A DNA stretch of 13,807 nt from DASQPJ01 sp036268355 (GTDB taxonomy: Bacteria > Actinomycetota > Actinomycetes > Sporichthyales > Sporichthyaceae). This document shows, piece by piece, positions 7,233 through 13,807 of the stretch (the first letter of the stretch is position 1; each line of letters starts with the position of its first letter). Both the position numbers and the translations under genes were made by a program. The DNA lies in assembly GCA_036268355.1 (NCBI GenBank), contig DATAUG010000157.1, forward strand, positions 1-13,807, in the 5' to 3' direction. The notes beneath the pieces are model-generated. The model was not told the DNA's origin, did not search any database, and saw only the letters and a program-made list of their open reading frames with translations.

Positions 7233-7403
7233 TCACGCCTGGTGCGTCGCTTTGACGACGAGTCGGACAACGTCTCGCAACACCGGGCCGGACCCCTCCA
7301 GCAGGCGCAGAAACATCCACCCCGAACCAATGTCCGGTGGGCCTCTGTCGGCCCGGTGCGCGACCAGGTGATGTGCCCCGCGCCGGGGCCGGACAACGGT
7401 CAT
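7233..7403 (-). CDS. Small hypothetical protein or coding tail, unrecognised
   Basis: ATG at 7403 to TGA at 7233 gives 56 residues. The second half, GWMFLRLLEGSGPVLRDVVR followed by LVVKATHQA, looks like an amphipathic helix of a real protein. The first half is Arg/His-rich and less convincing. No good ribosome binding site precedes the ATG. A perfect hairpin follows the stop. It may be an intact short gene or the surviving 3' end of a longer one, in keeping with the other fragments nearby. No family recognised. Confidence 0.3.
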   Translation of the reverse strand: MTVVRPRRGAHHLVAHRADRGPPDIGSGWMFLRLLEGSGPVLRDVVRLVVKATHQA

Positions 7404-7581
7404 CCGAAGGGCAGGCCCGGCAGGGACCGACAGTGCGTCCGCGGCTGGGGCGAGGCCCTGGGAGGGTTCCTGGACCAGCAGACGCCGAGCACCGCTTCAA
7501 CTGCGACGACCGGTCGAGCGCGGTCAACCCGCCGCCGGGCCGGTGCCTGGCGCCGCACGGCGGTGTGGTTGGACACCTACC

Positions 7582-7594
7582 TATCCTGACGAGG
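7582..7594 (+). promoter_or_regulatory. Possible -10 element for a leaderless FUSC transcript
   Basis: TATCCT at 7582-7587 fits the actinobacterial -10 pattern TAnnnT and is followed by 7 bases and then the GTG start at 7595. That is the spacing expected if transcription starts at or next to the start codon. No convincing -35 hexamer is visible at the usual distance. The GAGG at 7591-7594 touches the start codon and is too close to serve as a normal ribosome binding site, which also favours a leaderless message. Confidence 0.35.
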
Positions 7595-9892
7595 GTGTCG
7601 ACTGCACCGCCGGCTGGGCACCGGGCGATCGCCCGGCTGCGCTCCGAGTACCTGGACCCGTTCCTCGGCTCGGACCCCGGCCTGAACCGCCTGCGCGGGG
7701 CCGTGCAGGCCGCGGTGACCATAGCTGCGGCGATCAGTGTCGAACGTTGGTTCGTGGTGACCACCCACGCGCTCCAGCAGCCGGTGGGGCCGGGCACCCC
7801 GGCCGCTGTACTCGAGGCCAACCATCTGCACCTGGTGGTGGCCCTGCTCCTCGGGGCGATGGTCGGCATGGTCTCCACACTCACGGTGGCCGACGCGAGC
7901 GCCCGAGCGCAGCTCAACCACATGTTGCTGATTCCGATACCGATGGTGCCCGCACTGACCATCGGCGCCCTGCTGGGCGGACACCACACCGTGTCGCTGG
8001 TCTGGCTGACGGTGCTCATGGGCGCCGGCACCTGGCTGCGTAAATTCGGCCCGTGGGGAACCACGGCCGGGACAGTGCTGTTCTTCGGCGATTTCCTGGG
8101 GTTCTTCCTGCGGGGCAGCCTGCCCGCGCGCGATCTGGGGTGGCTGATAGCCGAACTGCTCGTCGGCGTCGCGGTGGCCACCGTCGTTCGGTTCACCCTG
8201 TTCTGCCCGCGGCCGCGGCGCGCGCTGGTCCGGACCCAGCGCTCCTACGCTGCCCGCGCTCGCAGGCTGGCGGCCATCGCGGTGGAGACCTTCGACGACC
8301 CGCGCCGGGAAGCGCACCTACAGCGGCAACTGGTCCGGCTCAACGAGGCGGCCTTGATGATCGACGCCCAACTCGCCGATCCCGCCTCGCTCCCCGCCGG
8401 CGCGGCCCCCCGGGTGCTGCACGAGCGGCTGTTCGACCTCGAGCTGTCCCTGAGCAACCTGGCCCGGCTCGCCGCGAAGTTGGGCCGGCTTCCGGTCGCC
8501 GAGTCCCGGCGTCGTTCCATCAGAGCCGCCCTGGTCGCGGTGGCCGGCGACGACCTGCCCACCGCCCGCCTGCACGCGCAGGAGTTGATCGCGTCGGTGC
8601 AGCCGATCCCGGCGGCCCCGACGTCGGACGCCGAGGCGCAGGTCGCCGTGCTCGCGTACCGCTTCGCGGACTCGGTGCGCATGTTGGCCGAGGCGATGAC
8701 CGAGTGGTTACAGGTGGCCGAGACGGACGCCGGGCCGGACGCGTTCGAACCGGCAGCGACGTTGTCCGGCGGCTGGTTGCCGGGCTCGGCGACGGTTGCC
8801 GCGACGGCGTCGGCGCAACCGGCCCGCCCCGGGGAGGGCATCGCGTTGAGCGCGCACAGCCGCGCAGCGATACAGATGACGCTGGCGGTGGGCGGTGCGG
8901 TCGTCGCGGGCAGCGCGCTGTCCACGCAGCGCTACTACTGGGCGGTGATTGCCGCGTTCATCACCTTCACCGGCGCGAACACCTCCGGGGAGCAGGTCCG
9001 CAAGGCGTTGTGGCGGGTGCTCGGCACCTTGATCGGCGTCGTCATCGGCTCGGTCGCGGTCGACGCGGTGGGGGAGAACACCTACGCCTCGATCGTGGTG
9101 ATCCTCGCCGCGTTGTTCGTCGGCATCTACCTGATGCGCATCAGCTACGCGTTCCTGGTCGTCGGGATCACCGTCACGGTCTCGCAGTTGTACCTCGATC
9201 TCGGGGAGTTCTCCGACTCGCTGCTCCTGCTGCGCCTGGCGGAGACCACGATCGGTGCGGCAGTCGCCATCGCCGTCGTCGTTCTCGTCCTGCCGTTGCG
9301 CACCCACCGGGTCGTCCGTCTGGCATTGCGCCGACATGTGGAAGCCATCGGCATGCTAGTCCGCGACACCGGGCAGGTTTTGACGGCCGGTGCCGACGGG
9401 GCGACGATTCGGCCCGGCGCGCGGCGCATCGATGCGGCCTACCAGGAACTACTCGCCACCGCCCGGCCCGTCCGGCGCAGCGTGTTCGGTTCCCTCGATC
9501 AACAGACCGCCACCATGTTGCACCACGCCTCGGCCGCCCGGCACTTCGCCCGCAACCTGGCGCTCGACCTGCGCGGCTGCGGGGCGGCGGCCCCCACCGA
9601 TGATGCGTCGGTGCAGGCGGCGATCACCTGCATGCTGGGCTCGATCGAGGTACTCGCCGCGGCGCTGAGCGCGGCGCCGGACCGGCCCTACGTACGCGCC
9701 GCGGCGCTGCTGTGCCGCGCGGAGAACGCCCGTCGGGACGCCTCCGGGGTGTTCGCCCAGCAACGCCTGGCCCTGGCCGACCTGCGCCTGCTGGACGGGT
9801 CACTGGCCGAACTGGCCGCGACACTGGCCGTACCGGTCACCGAGCAAGACCTCACCACCCCGATCACCCACCCCTCCCGCACGGCTCTCTAG
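7595..9892 (+). CDS. FUSC-family inner membrane protein (aromatic acid exporter-like)
   Basis: A 765-residue membrane protein with the two-block layout of the FUSC/YccS/AaeB family. A first set of hydrophobic helices spans about residues 33-202, a soluble helical region about 205-425, a second membrane block about 427-572, and a cytoplasmic helical tail runs to the end. The second block has the FUSC-like STQRYYWAVIAAFITFTG and GEQVRKALWRVLGTLIGVVIG. AaeB of this superfamily exports hydroxybenzoate; for most members, including this one, the substrate is unknown. GTG 7595 is chosen because the family-like sequence begins soon after it and a -10-like element lies just upstream; GTG 7565 is an in-frame alternative. 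The gene stands alone and its TAG shares CTAG with the stop of the converging pseudogene. Confidence 0.85.
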   Translation: MSTAPPAGHRAIARLRSEYLDPFLGSDPGLNRLRGAVQAAVTIAAAISVERWFVVTTHALQQPVGPGTPAAVLEANHLHLVVALLLGAMVGMVSTLTVADASARAQLNHMLLIPIPMVPALTIGALLGGHHTVSLVWLTVLMGAGTWLRKFGPWGTTAGTVLFFGDFLGFFLRGSLPARDLGWLIAELLVGVAVATVVRFTLFCPRPRRALVRTQRSYAARARRLAAIAVETFDDPRREAHLQRQLVRLNEAALMIDAQLADPASLPAGAAPRVLHERLFDLELSLSNLARLAAKLGRLPVAESRRRSIRAALVAVAGDDLPTARLHAQELIASVQPIPAAPTSDAEAQVAVLAYRFADSVRMLAEAMTEWLQVAETDAGPDAFEPAATLSGGWLPGSATVAATASAQPARPGEGIALSAHSRAAIQMTLAVGGAVVAGSALSTQRYYWAVIAAFITFTGANTSGEQVRKALWRVLGTLIGVVIGSVAVDAVGENTYASIVVILAALFVGIYLMRISYAFLVVGITVTVSQLYLDLGEFSDSLLLLRLAETTIGAAVAIAVVVLVLPLRTHRVVRLALRRHVEAIGMLVRDTGQVLTAGADGATIRPGARRIDAAYQELLATARPVRRSVFGSLDQQTATMLHHASAARHFARNLALDLRGCGAAAPTDDASVQAAITCMLGSIEVLAAALSAAPDRPYVRAAALLCRAENARRDASGVFAQQRLALADLRLLDGSLAELAATLAVPVTEQDLTTPITHPSRTAL

Positions 9893-10127
9893 GGCTTACC
9901 GCGCTCCAGGAGGCGGGCTGCGAGCGCGGCGGCCTGTCGTGGATCTCGGGTACCGCGGTCGTCTCCCAGTGCAGGCTGCGAAGCGGGGGGCCCAGCGTGG
10001 ACAGCCAGGGAAGCGGTCGGCCGTTCGGGCCCAGCACGCTGCCGTCGGGGGCGGCGTCGACGCCGAGGCCGAGAGTATCCCCGGCGAGCACGCCGACCTC
10101 GAGCAGACGGGACAACACTTCCTGGAC
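9889..10127 (-). pseudogene. C-terminal remnant of a FAD/NAD(P)-binding oxidoreductase, frameshifted
   Basis: On the minus strand 10127-9936 reads VQEVLSRLLEVGVLAGDTLG, then GVDAAPDGSV, LGPNGRPLPWLSTLGPP and HWETTAVPEIHD. This is the typical C-terminal end of actinobacterial FAD/NAD(P)-binding proteins (G...DGRPSPRL.TLGP.RRG..WE.TAVPEIR.QAAALA, from memory). The frame then runs on into a non-family tail, but shifting by one base restores QAAALAARLLERGKP and a TAG at 9889-9891. A single missing C at about 9936 (GACCAG to GACAG on the minus strand) explains this exactly. Upstream of about 10127 the family pattern stops in all frames, so most of the gene is missing. A sequencing error could explain the frameshift but not the missing body. 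Confidence 0.68.
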
Positions 10128-10318
10128 CCGCCGACCCGGCTGTTCGCCCCGGCCATCCTGCGCCGGGTGCTCCGGCCGGCCGCCTCGGCTCCGACCAAGT
10201 CGACAGCGGGGGCCGACCCCGGGCTGGTCGGAGCCGGGATGATCAGCGCCGACCAGAGCTGACCAGTAGTCGGAAGATCCCCTATCGGTGGACTGACACC
10301 AGGTACCAGGCTGCCACG
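10128..10318. other. Gap between the oxidoreductase remnant and the Kelch-type gene
   Basis: No gene can be assigned. A plus-strand frame ending at TGA 10260-10262 gives a protein-like LFAPAILRRVLRPAASAPTK, and the opposite strand is also open, so composition does not decide. The frame of the Kelch-type gene stays open upstream of its first start (RWTDTRYQAATVAWTG), which suggests that the missing N-terminus of that gene once lay here. I see no clear promoter. Confidence 0.35.
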
Positions 10319-11380
10319 GTGGCCTGGACGGGCAGGTACGTGATCGTCTGGGGCGGGGAGGCCGCCTTCCAGGGCGCCCTGCTCGGCGACGGCGCCCGCT
10401 ACGACACTCGGACCCGGAAATGGCAGAAGCTGTCCGCGTCCCCACTGTCGGCGCGCACGGACGCGGCATCGGTGTGGACCGGCAGCCGGATGATCGTCTG
10501 GGGCGGTCGGGACGCGCAGCAACCGGGACGGGCGCACAACGCCGCGGACGGCGCGGCTTACGACCCGGCCACCGACACCTGGACCATGCTGCCCAGCGCA
10601 CCGATCGCGGCCCGACAGCTCGCCCGAGCCGTTTGGACCGGCACCCGCATGGTCCTGCTCGGCGGGTACCCGGCCCAACCCGCAGCCACCGGCGTCGACA
10701 ACTTCACCGACGGCGCCTCCTACGACCCGGCCACCGGGACCTGGCAGGCCATCGGCACGCCGGCCGACCCCGACGGTCACGCCCTGGAGTGGACCACCTC
10801 CGTGGCGACCGACCACGACGTCGTGGCCTGGGCCGACTGGGAAGTCCACACCGGCAACAGCATGTACGGCGGCGACGACCTGTTCCGCCTGAACCCGCGG
10901 ACCGGCAGATGGACCTACGTGCAACCCGCCCAAGGCGCCATCCCCGACGTCCAAGAGGCGCTGTGGGACGGCACCGGCCTCTACGTGCGCGGTGTCCCGT
11001 ACAACTGCGGCCGCTGCCCCGGCCCGGGGGTTCCGCCGGTCACCAGCCACTACCGACCCGACAGCGACACCTGGACCGCCCTGCCCACCGACACCCTCGA
11101 CACGAACGGCAGCATGGCCGCCGTGGTCGGGTCGGACCTGTTCCTGTACGAACACGGCTGGGCCGAACGGTCACACCGAGGGTCTTACCCGCCACGGCAC
11201 AACACCAGCTACTACGACCCACGCACCCGCAAATGGCACCTGCTGCCCACCGCGCCGTTCGGCTGCAACGGCCGCCAGGACCCAGCGTTCCTCGGCAACG
11301 CCATCGCGTACTGGTGCCCGGCCGAACCGAAAGGACCAGCGGTCGGACACGACGGCCTGCTTTTCACAGTCGGCCGATGA
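10319..11380 (+). CDS. Kelch-type beta-propeller protein, probably 5'-truncated
   Basis: 353 residues from GTG 10319, made of repeated Kelch/galactose oxidase-type blades. The repeat unit is AxVWTGxRMIVWGG, then AAYDPATDTWTMLPSAP and AR; the Trp of the TW/KW position recurs six times (TRKW, TDTW, TGTW, TGRW, SDTW, TRKW). Such propellers are usually extracytoplasmic binding domains or enzymes; nothing here shows catalysis. C-terminal Cys316 and Cys333 and a CGRC (230-233) suggest disulfides in an oxidising compartment. Yet the first codon falls inside a blade strand and there is no signal peptide, while the frame stays open upstream without a start codon. This suggests loss of the 5' end or a frameshift. 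The stop overlaps the lipoprotein ATG (ATGA). Confidence 0.72.
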   Translation: MAWTGRYVIVWGGEAAFQGALLGDGARYDTRTRKWQKLSASPLSARTDAASVWTGSRMIVWGGRDAQQPGRAHNAADGAAYDPATDTWTMLPSAPIAARQLARAVWTGTRMVLLGGYPAQPAATGVDNFTDGASYDPATGTWQAIGTPADPDGHALEWTTSVATDHDVVAWADWEVHTGNSMYGGDDLFRLNPRTGRWTYVQPAQGAIPDVQEALWDGTGLYVRGVPYNCGRCPGPGVPPVTSHYRPDSDTWTALPTDTLDTNGSMAAVVGSDLFLYEHGWAERSHRGSYPPRHNTSYYDPRTRKWHLLPTAPFGCNGRQDPAFLGNAIAYWCPAEPKGPAVGHDGLLFTVGR

Positions 11381-11997
11381 ACGCCGGGCACCGAGTTCGA
11401 TGCACTTCCCTGCGCAGATCCGGGGCCGCCTGCGGCGTGGCATCCCTGTTGTTTCTCGCAAGCTGTAGCGCAGAACCGGAACGCGCGGTGCAATCCGCCG
11501 CCGCTGTCGGTAGTTCGGCGTTGTCCCGCGTCACGCCTCCGACCTCTGCTGCGCCCGCTTCGTCGGCTTCGTCGGTTTCGGGCGTTCCTGTTCCCGGAAT
11601 CGATCGATCGGTACAAGCAGAACTGGCCAGGTACCACCTGTATGTCACCCCGGTGGACCCGCGGGCCGAAAATCCGAGGTTCACCGCAGAACAGGCTCTG
11701 GCCGCGGCGCAGGCAACCAACGCACAATTCACCGGGGAACTCCCGTACGAGATGTCGTTGGTCCGATTCACGAACACCGCGTTCGGCGCTGCGGTGGCGC
11801 CCGGTTCGAGTGCTCGACCAACGCCGGCGATCAGTGGTCGGGCAGCGTGGCTGGTCCTGTACGACAATGTTCAATCCGCAGCTGCAGGCCCGCCGCAGGC
11901 GGGTGGATTCATGACGGAGAAAGTGATCCTGGCGCAATTCTTCGACGCGGACGACGGCACATACATATGGGGAACCACACTGGACACCAGGAGCTGA
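11377..11997 (+). CDS. Secreted lipoprotein, unknown function, coupled to the Kelch-type gene
   Basis: A 206-residue protein with a lipoprotein signal: basic N-region (RVRCTSLRR), hydrophobic core GVASLLFLASC and a lipobox L27-A28-S29-C30. After Cys30 comes a Ser/Ala/Pro/Thr-rich linker (about 31-75), then a small globular domain with AELARYHLYVTPVDPRAENP, FTAEQALAAAQ and ending MTEKVILAQFFDADDGTYIW. It should be anchored to the outer face of the cytoplasmic membrane. I do not recognise the domain. ATG 11377 overlaps the stop of the Kelch-type gene by 4 bases, so the two products are likely made together. The frame is open upstream to about 10420, but that part is Arg/Pro-rich shadow sequence over the Kelch-type gene. 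Confidence 0.85.
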   Translation: MNAGHRVRCTSLRRSGAACGVASLLFLASCSAEPERAVQSAAAVGSSALSRVTPPTSAAPASSASSVSGVPVPGIDRSVQAELARYHLYVTPVDPRAENPRFTAEQALAAAQATNAQFTGELPYEMSLVRFTNTAFGAAVAPGSSARPTPAISGRAAWLVLYDNVQSAAAGPPQAGGFMTEKVILAQFFDADDGTYIWGTTLDTRS

Positions 11998-12010
11998 CAG
12001 GCCCCATGCG

Positions 12011-12047
12011 GCGGCGGATTTTCACCGTCGACCAGCATCGCCGCCGC
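12011..12047. terminator. Inverted repeat between convergent genes
   Basis: GCGGCGG (12011-12017) and CCGCCGC (12041-12047) pair perfectly across a 23-base loop, in the 81-base gap between the lipoprotein stop and the minus-strand stop at 12079. The position fits a shared terminator, but the long loop and the lack of a T-tract make it a weak candidate. A short plus-strand frame starting at ATG 12006 (MRRRIFTVDQHRRRSIEAAL) also covers it. Confidence 0.25.
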
Positions 12048-12078
12048 TCGATCGAAGCGGCGCTGAACGACGTGGCGG

Positions 12079-13323
12079 TCAACCGGTGGACACCATCCGC
12101 GTCGCGGCGCCTTCGGGTGACAGGCGGTGGGCGGTGGCGATCACGCCGAGGTTGTCCAGGTAGCCGGCGAACCATCGTTGCACCGCGACCGAGTCACAGA
12201 TCGCCGGGCCGGGGATCCGGCGGCGGCAGGTCGGATCATCGGCGGTCATGTCCAGCTCCGCCAGCAACCCGGTCGGTTGCAGGAAGTACACCCGCAACTC
12301 ACCCCCGCCGCCTTGGTACTGGACGATCCGACCGTCCGGCAGTCGATGCCCGCGGCAGTACCGATTCCCCGGCGCGCCGATGCCGATGGCGGCGCACCGG
12401 TCGGCCACGGACATCCCGTTCTGGGCGACCAACGGATTCAACGTGACGCTGACCTGCACGGAGGGCGGCAGGCCCGCGGCCGAGGGACTGCCCGGCCGTA
12501 GCGTCCCGGTCTCGTTGTTCGGTGGGAAGGTGAAGTCCGGGCCGAGTGCGGCTTGCATGTCGGCGGCGTTGGCGGCGAGGCCTTCCGGGTTGTGCCGGCC
12601 CGGTGGGTGCGGCACCGGGGGGACCACGCGTGAGGTCGACACCTCACCGCCCCGGGAATCGATGCTGGGTGCAACCGTGGGATCGGTGGCAGCCGTGGCG
12701 AGTCGGTCCACGTAGCCGTCCAACCAGGTCGCGAGCCGGGCCTGATCGGCGGGCGTGATCGTCCCGCGGATCGCCACCGCCGCGAGGCTCACCTGGACCA
12801 GGACGTCGTCGGCCCGTTGGTGGAACACCTGCACGGCCTGCACGCCCGCGTCGGTGGGGAGCCCGCCGTCGCGGGAGCGGGGATTGTCCTGGACCTCGAC
12901 AACCCGGCCGTCGGGCAGCTTGCGGGGGACGCAGCCCCCGACCGGTTGCATCGCCGACATCTTGTCGCACAGGCTCGGCATCGCCGGGACGCTGAATGCG
13001 GTGGCCACGATGGAGGCTCCCACGGTGTAGCGGTCCGGAAGCCCGGCGGCCGACCGGCTGTGCTGCCGCAGATATCCCTGCCCGTAGGGCTCGATCTTGA
13101 AATCGGTGCCCAGTACTCGCTGCAGGACCGCCGCGTCGTGCTGGATGGCCCCATGCGCTGCCGCCGGGGCCGGGCCGTGGGCCTGATCGACGCGGGTGGC
13201 ATCACTGGCGGCCGGCACGGTGAGGACCACCGCTGCCCCGAGCGCGGATGCCAACGACCCCCGAGACAGAGCTGCGAGCACGTCGCCCCGCACCGCACCG
13301 ATCACCTTCGCCTGCCGGCCCAT
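12079..13323 (-). CDS. Exported or membrane-anchored protein with a duplicated cysteine-containing domain
   Basis: 414 residues from ATG 13323. Residues 1-14 are basic, about 15-40 form one hydrophobic segment (a signal anchor or uncleaved signal, VLAALSRGSLASALGAAVVL), so the rest is probably extracytoplasmic. Two copies of one domain follow, at about 63-211 and 252-397. The matching landmarks are SAAGLPDRYTV/SAAGLPPSVQV, Cys119/Cys310, Cys131/Cys323, LPDGRVVEVQ/LPDGRIVQYQ and WLDGYVDRL/WFAGYLDNL. The second copy has an extra pair, Cys366 and Cys376. The linker (212-251) is rich in Pro and small residues. I do not recognise the family. ATG 13395 would add 24 residues with less typical codons; neither start has a strong ribosome binding site. 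It converges on the lipoprotein gene. Confidence 0.8.
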   Translation of the reverse strand: MGRQAKVIGAVRGDVLAALSRGSLASALGAAVVLTVPAASDATRVDQAHGPAPAAAHGAIQHDAAVLQRVLGTDFKIEPYGQGYLRQHSRSAAGLPDRYTVGASIVATAFSVPAMPSLCDKMSAMQPVGGCVPRKLPDGRVVEVQDNPRSRDGGLPTDAGVQAVQVFHQRADDVLVQVSLAAVAIRGTITPADQARLATWLDGYVDRLATAATDPTVAPSIDSRGGEVSTSRVVPPVPHPPGRHNPEGLAANAADMQAALGPDFTFPPNNETGTLRPGSPSAAGLPPSVQVSVTLNPLVAQNGMSVADRCAAIGIGAPGNRYCRGHRLPDGRIVQYQGGGGELRVYFLQPTGLLAELDMTADDPTCRRRIPGPAICDSVAVQRWFAGYLDNLGVIATAHRLSPEGAATRMVSTG

Positions 13324-13644
13324 CCGACAATGTTCGCAACCGGCAGCGAATTTCGTCGCGAATCGACAGAAATCGGCCGTCGACCGTCGGGGCATCTTCG
13401 GCAGCCCGCGGCCGGCATCTCCCGATCTGAAGCCAGGTCAGTACGACCAGCAGGGCTGGAGCCCCAGTCGCAGCCGCCGCAGGGGCGCTGGCAGCGGCCC
13501 GCGAATGCCAGGTCGGCTAGCACCCTCGTCGCCTGACGCTACGTCAGTTCCGCCTGGGACAAGGAATGGCGGCGGGTCACGGTCGTGGACCGTCTCCACG
13601 CCGATGCCGGCTCGGTGTGCCGCTGCGAGGATGGTTCGGCAACT
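13324..13644. other. Intergenic stretch upstream of the duplicated-domain gene
   Basis: 321 bases between the stop of the right-edge Kelch-type fragment and the start of the duplicated-domain gene, both on the minus strand. It should hold the promoter of the latter, but I cannot pick a clear -35/-10 pair. The only structured element I see is the palindrome at 13533-13547. Short open frames on both strands here have no protein-like translation. Confidence 0.45.
13533..13547. promoter_or_regulatory. Palindrome CTGACG-CTA-CGTCAG
   Basis: A perfect 6-bp inverted repeat with a 3-base centre, about 210 bases upstream of the duplicated-domain gene and about 100 bases past the stop of the Kelch-type fragment. 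It shares TGACG-N3-CGTCA with 6834-6846. It could be a regulator operator or a short hairpin; no T-tract follows on either strand. Confidence 0.3.
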
Positions 13645-13807
13645 TCACGGCAGCGTGAGGGCCACGCCGTCGTGCCTCGCGCCCCGGCCGTCGACCGGGT
13701 GCGGGCAGTAGTACAGGACCGTCCTGCCGACCAAGGCGGGCCCGGGAGCGTTGTCCTGACAGTGGAAGGGCGGGGGGTCGGGCACCGGCTGCCAGGTGTC
13801 GGTGGCC
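13645..13807 (-). CDS. C-terminal end of a second Kelch-type protein (partial at the window edge)
   Basis: The minus strand is open from the right edge to TGA at 13645-13647, giving 53 residues. The sequence starts ATDTWQPVPDPPPFHC and continues PALVGRTVLYYCPHPVDG and ARHDGVALTLP. It aligns by eye with the end of the Kelch-type protein at 10319-11380 (TRKWHLLPTAPFGC, AFLGNAIAYWCPAEPKG, GHDGLLFTVGR), including the blade tryptophan, both cysteines at nearly the same spacing and the HDG motif. It is therefore a paralogue or close relative. It is the upstream neighbour of the duplicated-domain gene on the same strand, 321 bases away. Confidence 0.65.
   Translation of the reverse strand, partial: ATDTWQPVPDPPPFHCQDNAPGPALVGRTVLYYCPHPVDGRGARHDGVALTLP

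Larger units (their letters stand above)
6806..7594. other. 789-base stretch without a convincing intact gene
   Basis: Between hyfG and the FUSC gene I find only the items listed separately: a palindrome, two hairpins, a regulator tail on the plus strand and two coding tails on the minus strand. Longer open frames here (for example 7122-7589 plus and 6911-7396 minus) have Arg/Gly/Pro-rich translations without family resemblance. The stretch reads as decayed accessory DNA. From 7410 to 7580 I see nothing I can support. Confidence 0.5.

Noticed and set aside
6806..7594. Insertion sequence or prophage scar
   Set aside because: I found no transposase or integrase motif, no terminal inverted repeats and no target-site duplication; only short gene tails and hairpins.
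8053..9603. Plus-strand open frame of 516 codons inside the FUSC gene
   Set aside because: Arg/Gly/His-rich translation, while the other plus frame has clear membrane helices and the FUSC pattern.
9896..11155. Minus-strand open frame of 419 codons opposite the Kelch-type gene
   Set aside because: It covers the Kelch repeats in antisense, and at its 3' end the family-like oxidoreductase sequence lies in a different minus frame.
10420..11376. Upstream extension of the lipoprotein frame
   Set aside because: The extension is an Arg/Pro-rich shadow over the Kelch-type gene; a signal peptide with a lipobox starts cleanly at ATG 11377.
1..13807. CRISPR array, tRNA or rRNA
   Set aside because: No regularly spaced repeats and no cloverleaf or rRNA-like sequence were seen on either strand.

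Overview
The window is strongly GC-rich, with GTG starts, 4-base start/stop overlaps and a C/G bias at third codon positions. This points to a high-GC actinobacterium. No marker here fixes the genus.

Left part (1-6805, + strand): a compact operon for a membrane-bound, complex I-like module of the group 4 hydrogenase (Hyf/Hyc) type. The order is a NuoB/HycG-like Fe-S subunit (3' end only), then hyfB, hyfC, hyfE, hyfF and a hyfG/hycE-like fused NuoC-NuoD subunit. Every junction is a 4-base overlap (GTGA or ATGA), so the subunits are probably translationally coupled. From memory, the order matches Mycobacterium tuberculosis Rv0082-Rv0087. The large subunit lacks all four cysteines that hold the [NiFe] centre (ERISGDT in place of ERxCGxC, DPSFLN in place of DPCxxC). 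The complex is therefore better read as an energy-converting hydrogenase-related (Ehr-like) complex of unknown redox substrate than as a hydrogenase.

6806-7594: no convincing intact gene. It holds fragments: the 3' tail of a TPR-type regulator (+), two short minus-strand coding tails each followed at once by a perfect hairpin, and a 13-bp palindrome. 7595-9892 (+) encodes a FUSC-family membrane protein, possibly from a leaderless transcript.

9889-10318: the stop of the FUSC gene shares a CTAG with the stop of a decayed minus-strand gene. That gene is the C-terminus of a FAD/NAD(P)-binding oxidoreductase, broken by a one-base deletion.

10319-13807: an envelope or secreted-protein neighbourhood. 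It has a Kelch-type beta-propeller protein (probably 5'-truncated), a translationally coupled lipoprotein, a convergent minus-strand membrane-anchored or exported protein made of two copies of a cysteine-containing domain that I do not recognise, and at the right edge the C-terminal end of a second, related Kelch-type protein on the minus strand. I see no tRNA, rRNA, CRISPR array or insertion sequence.
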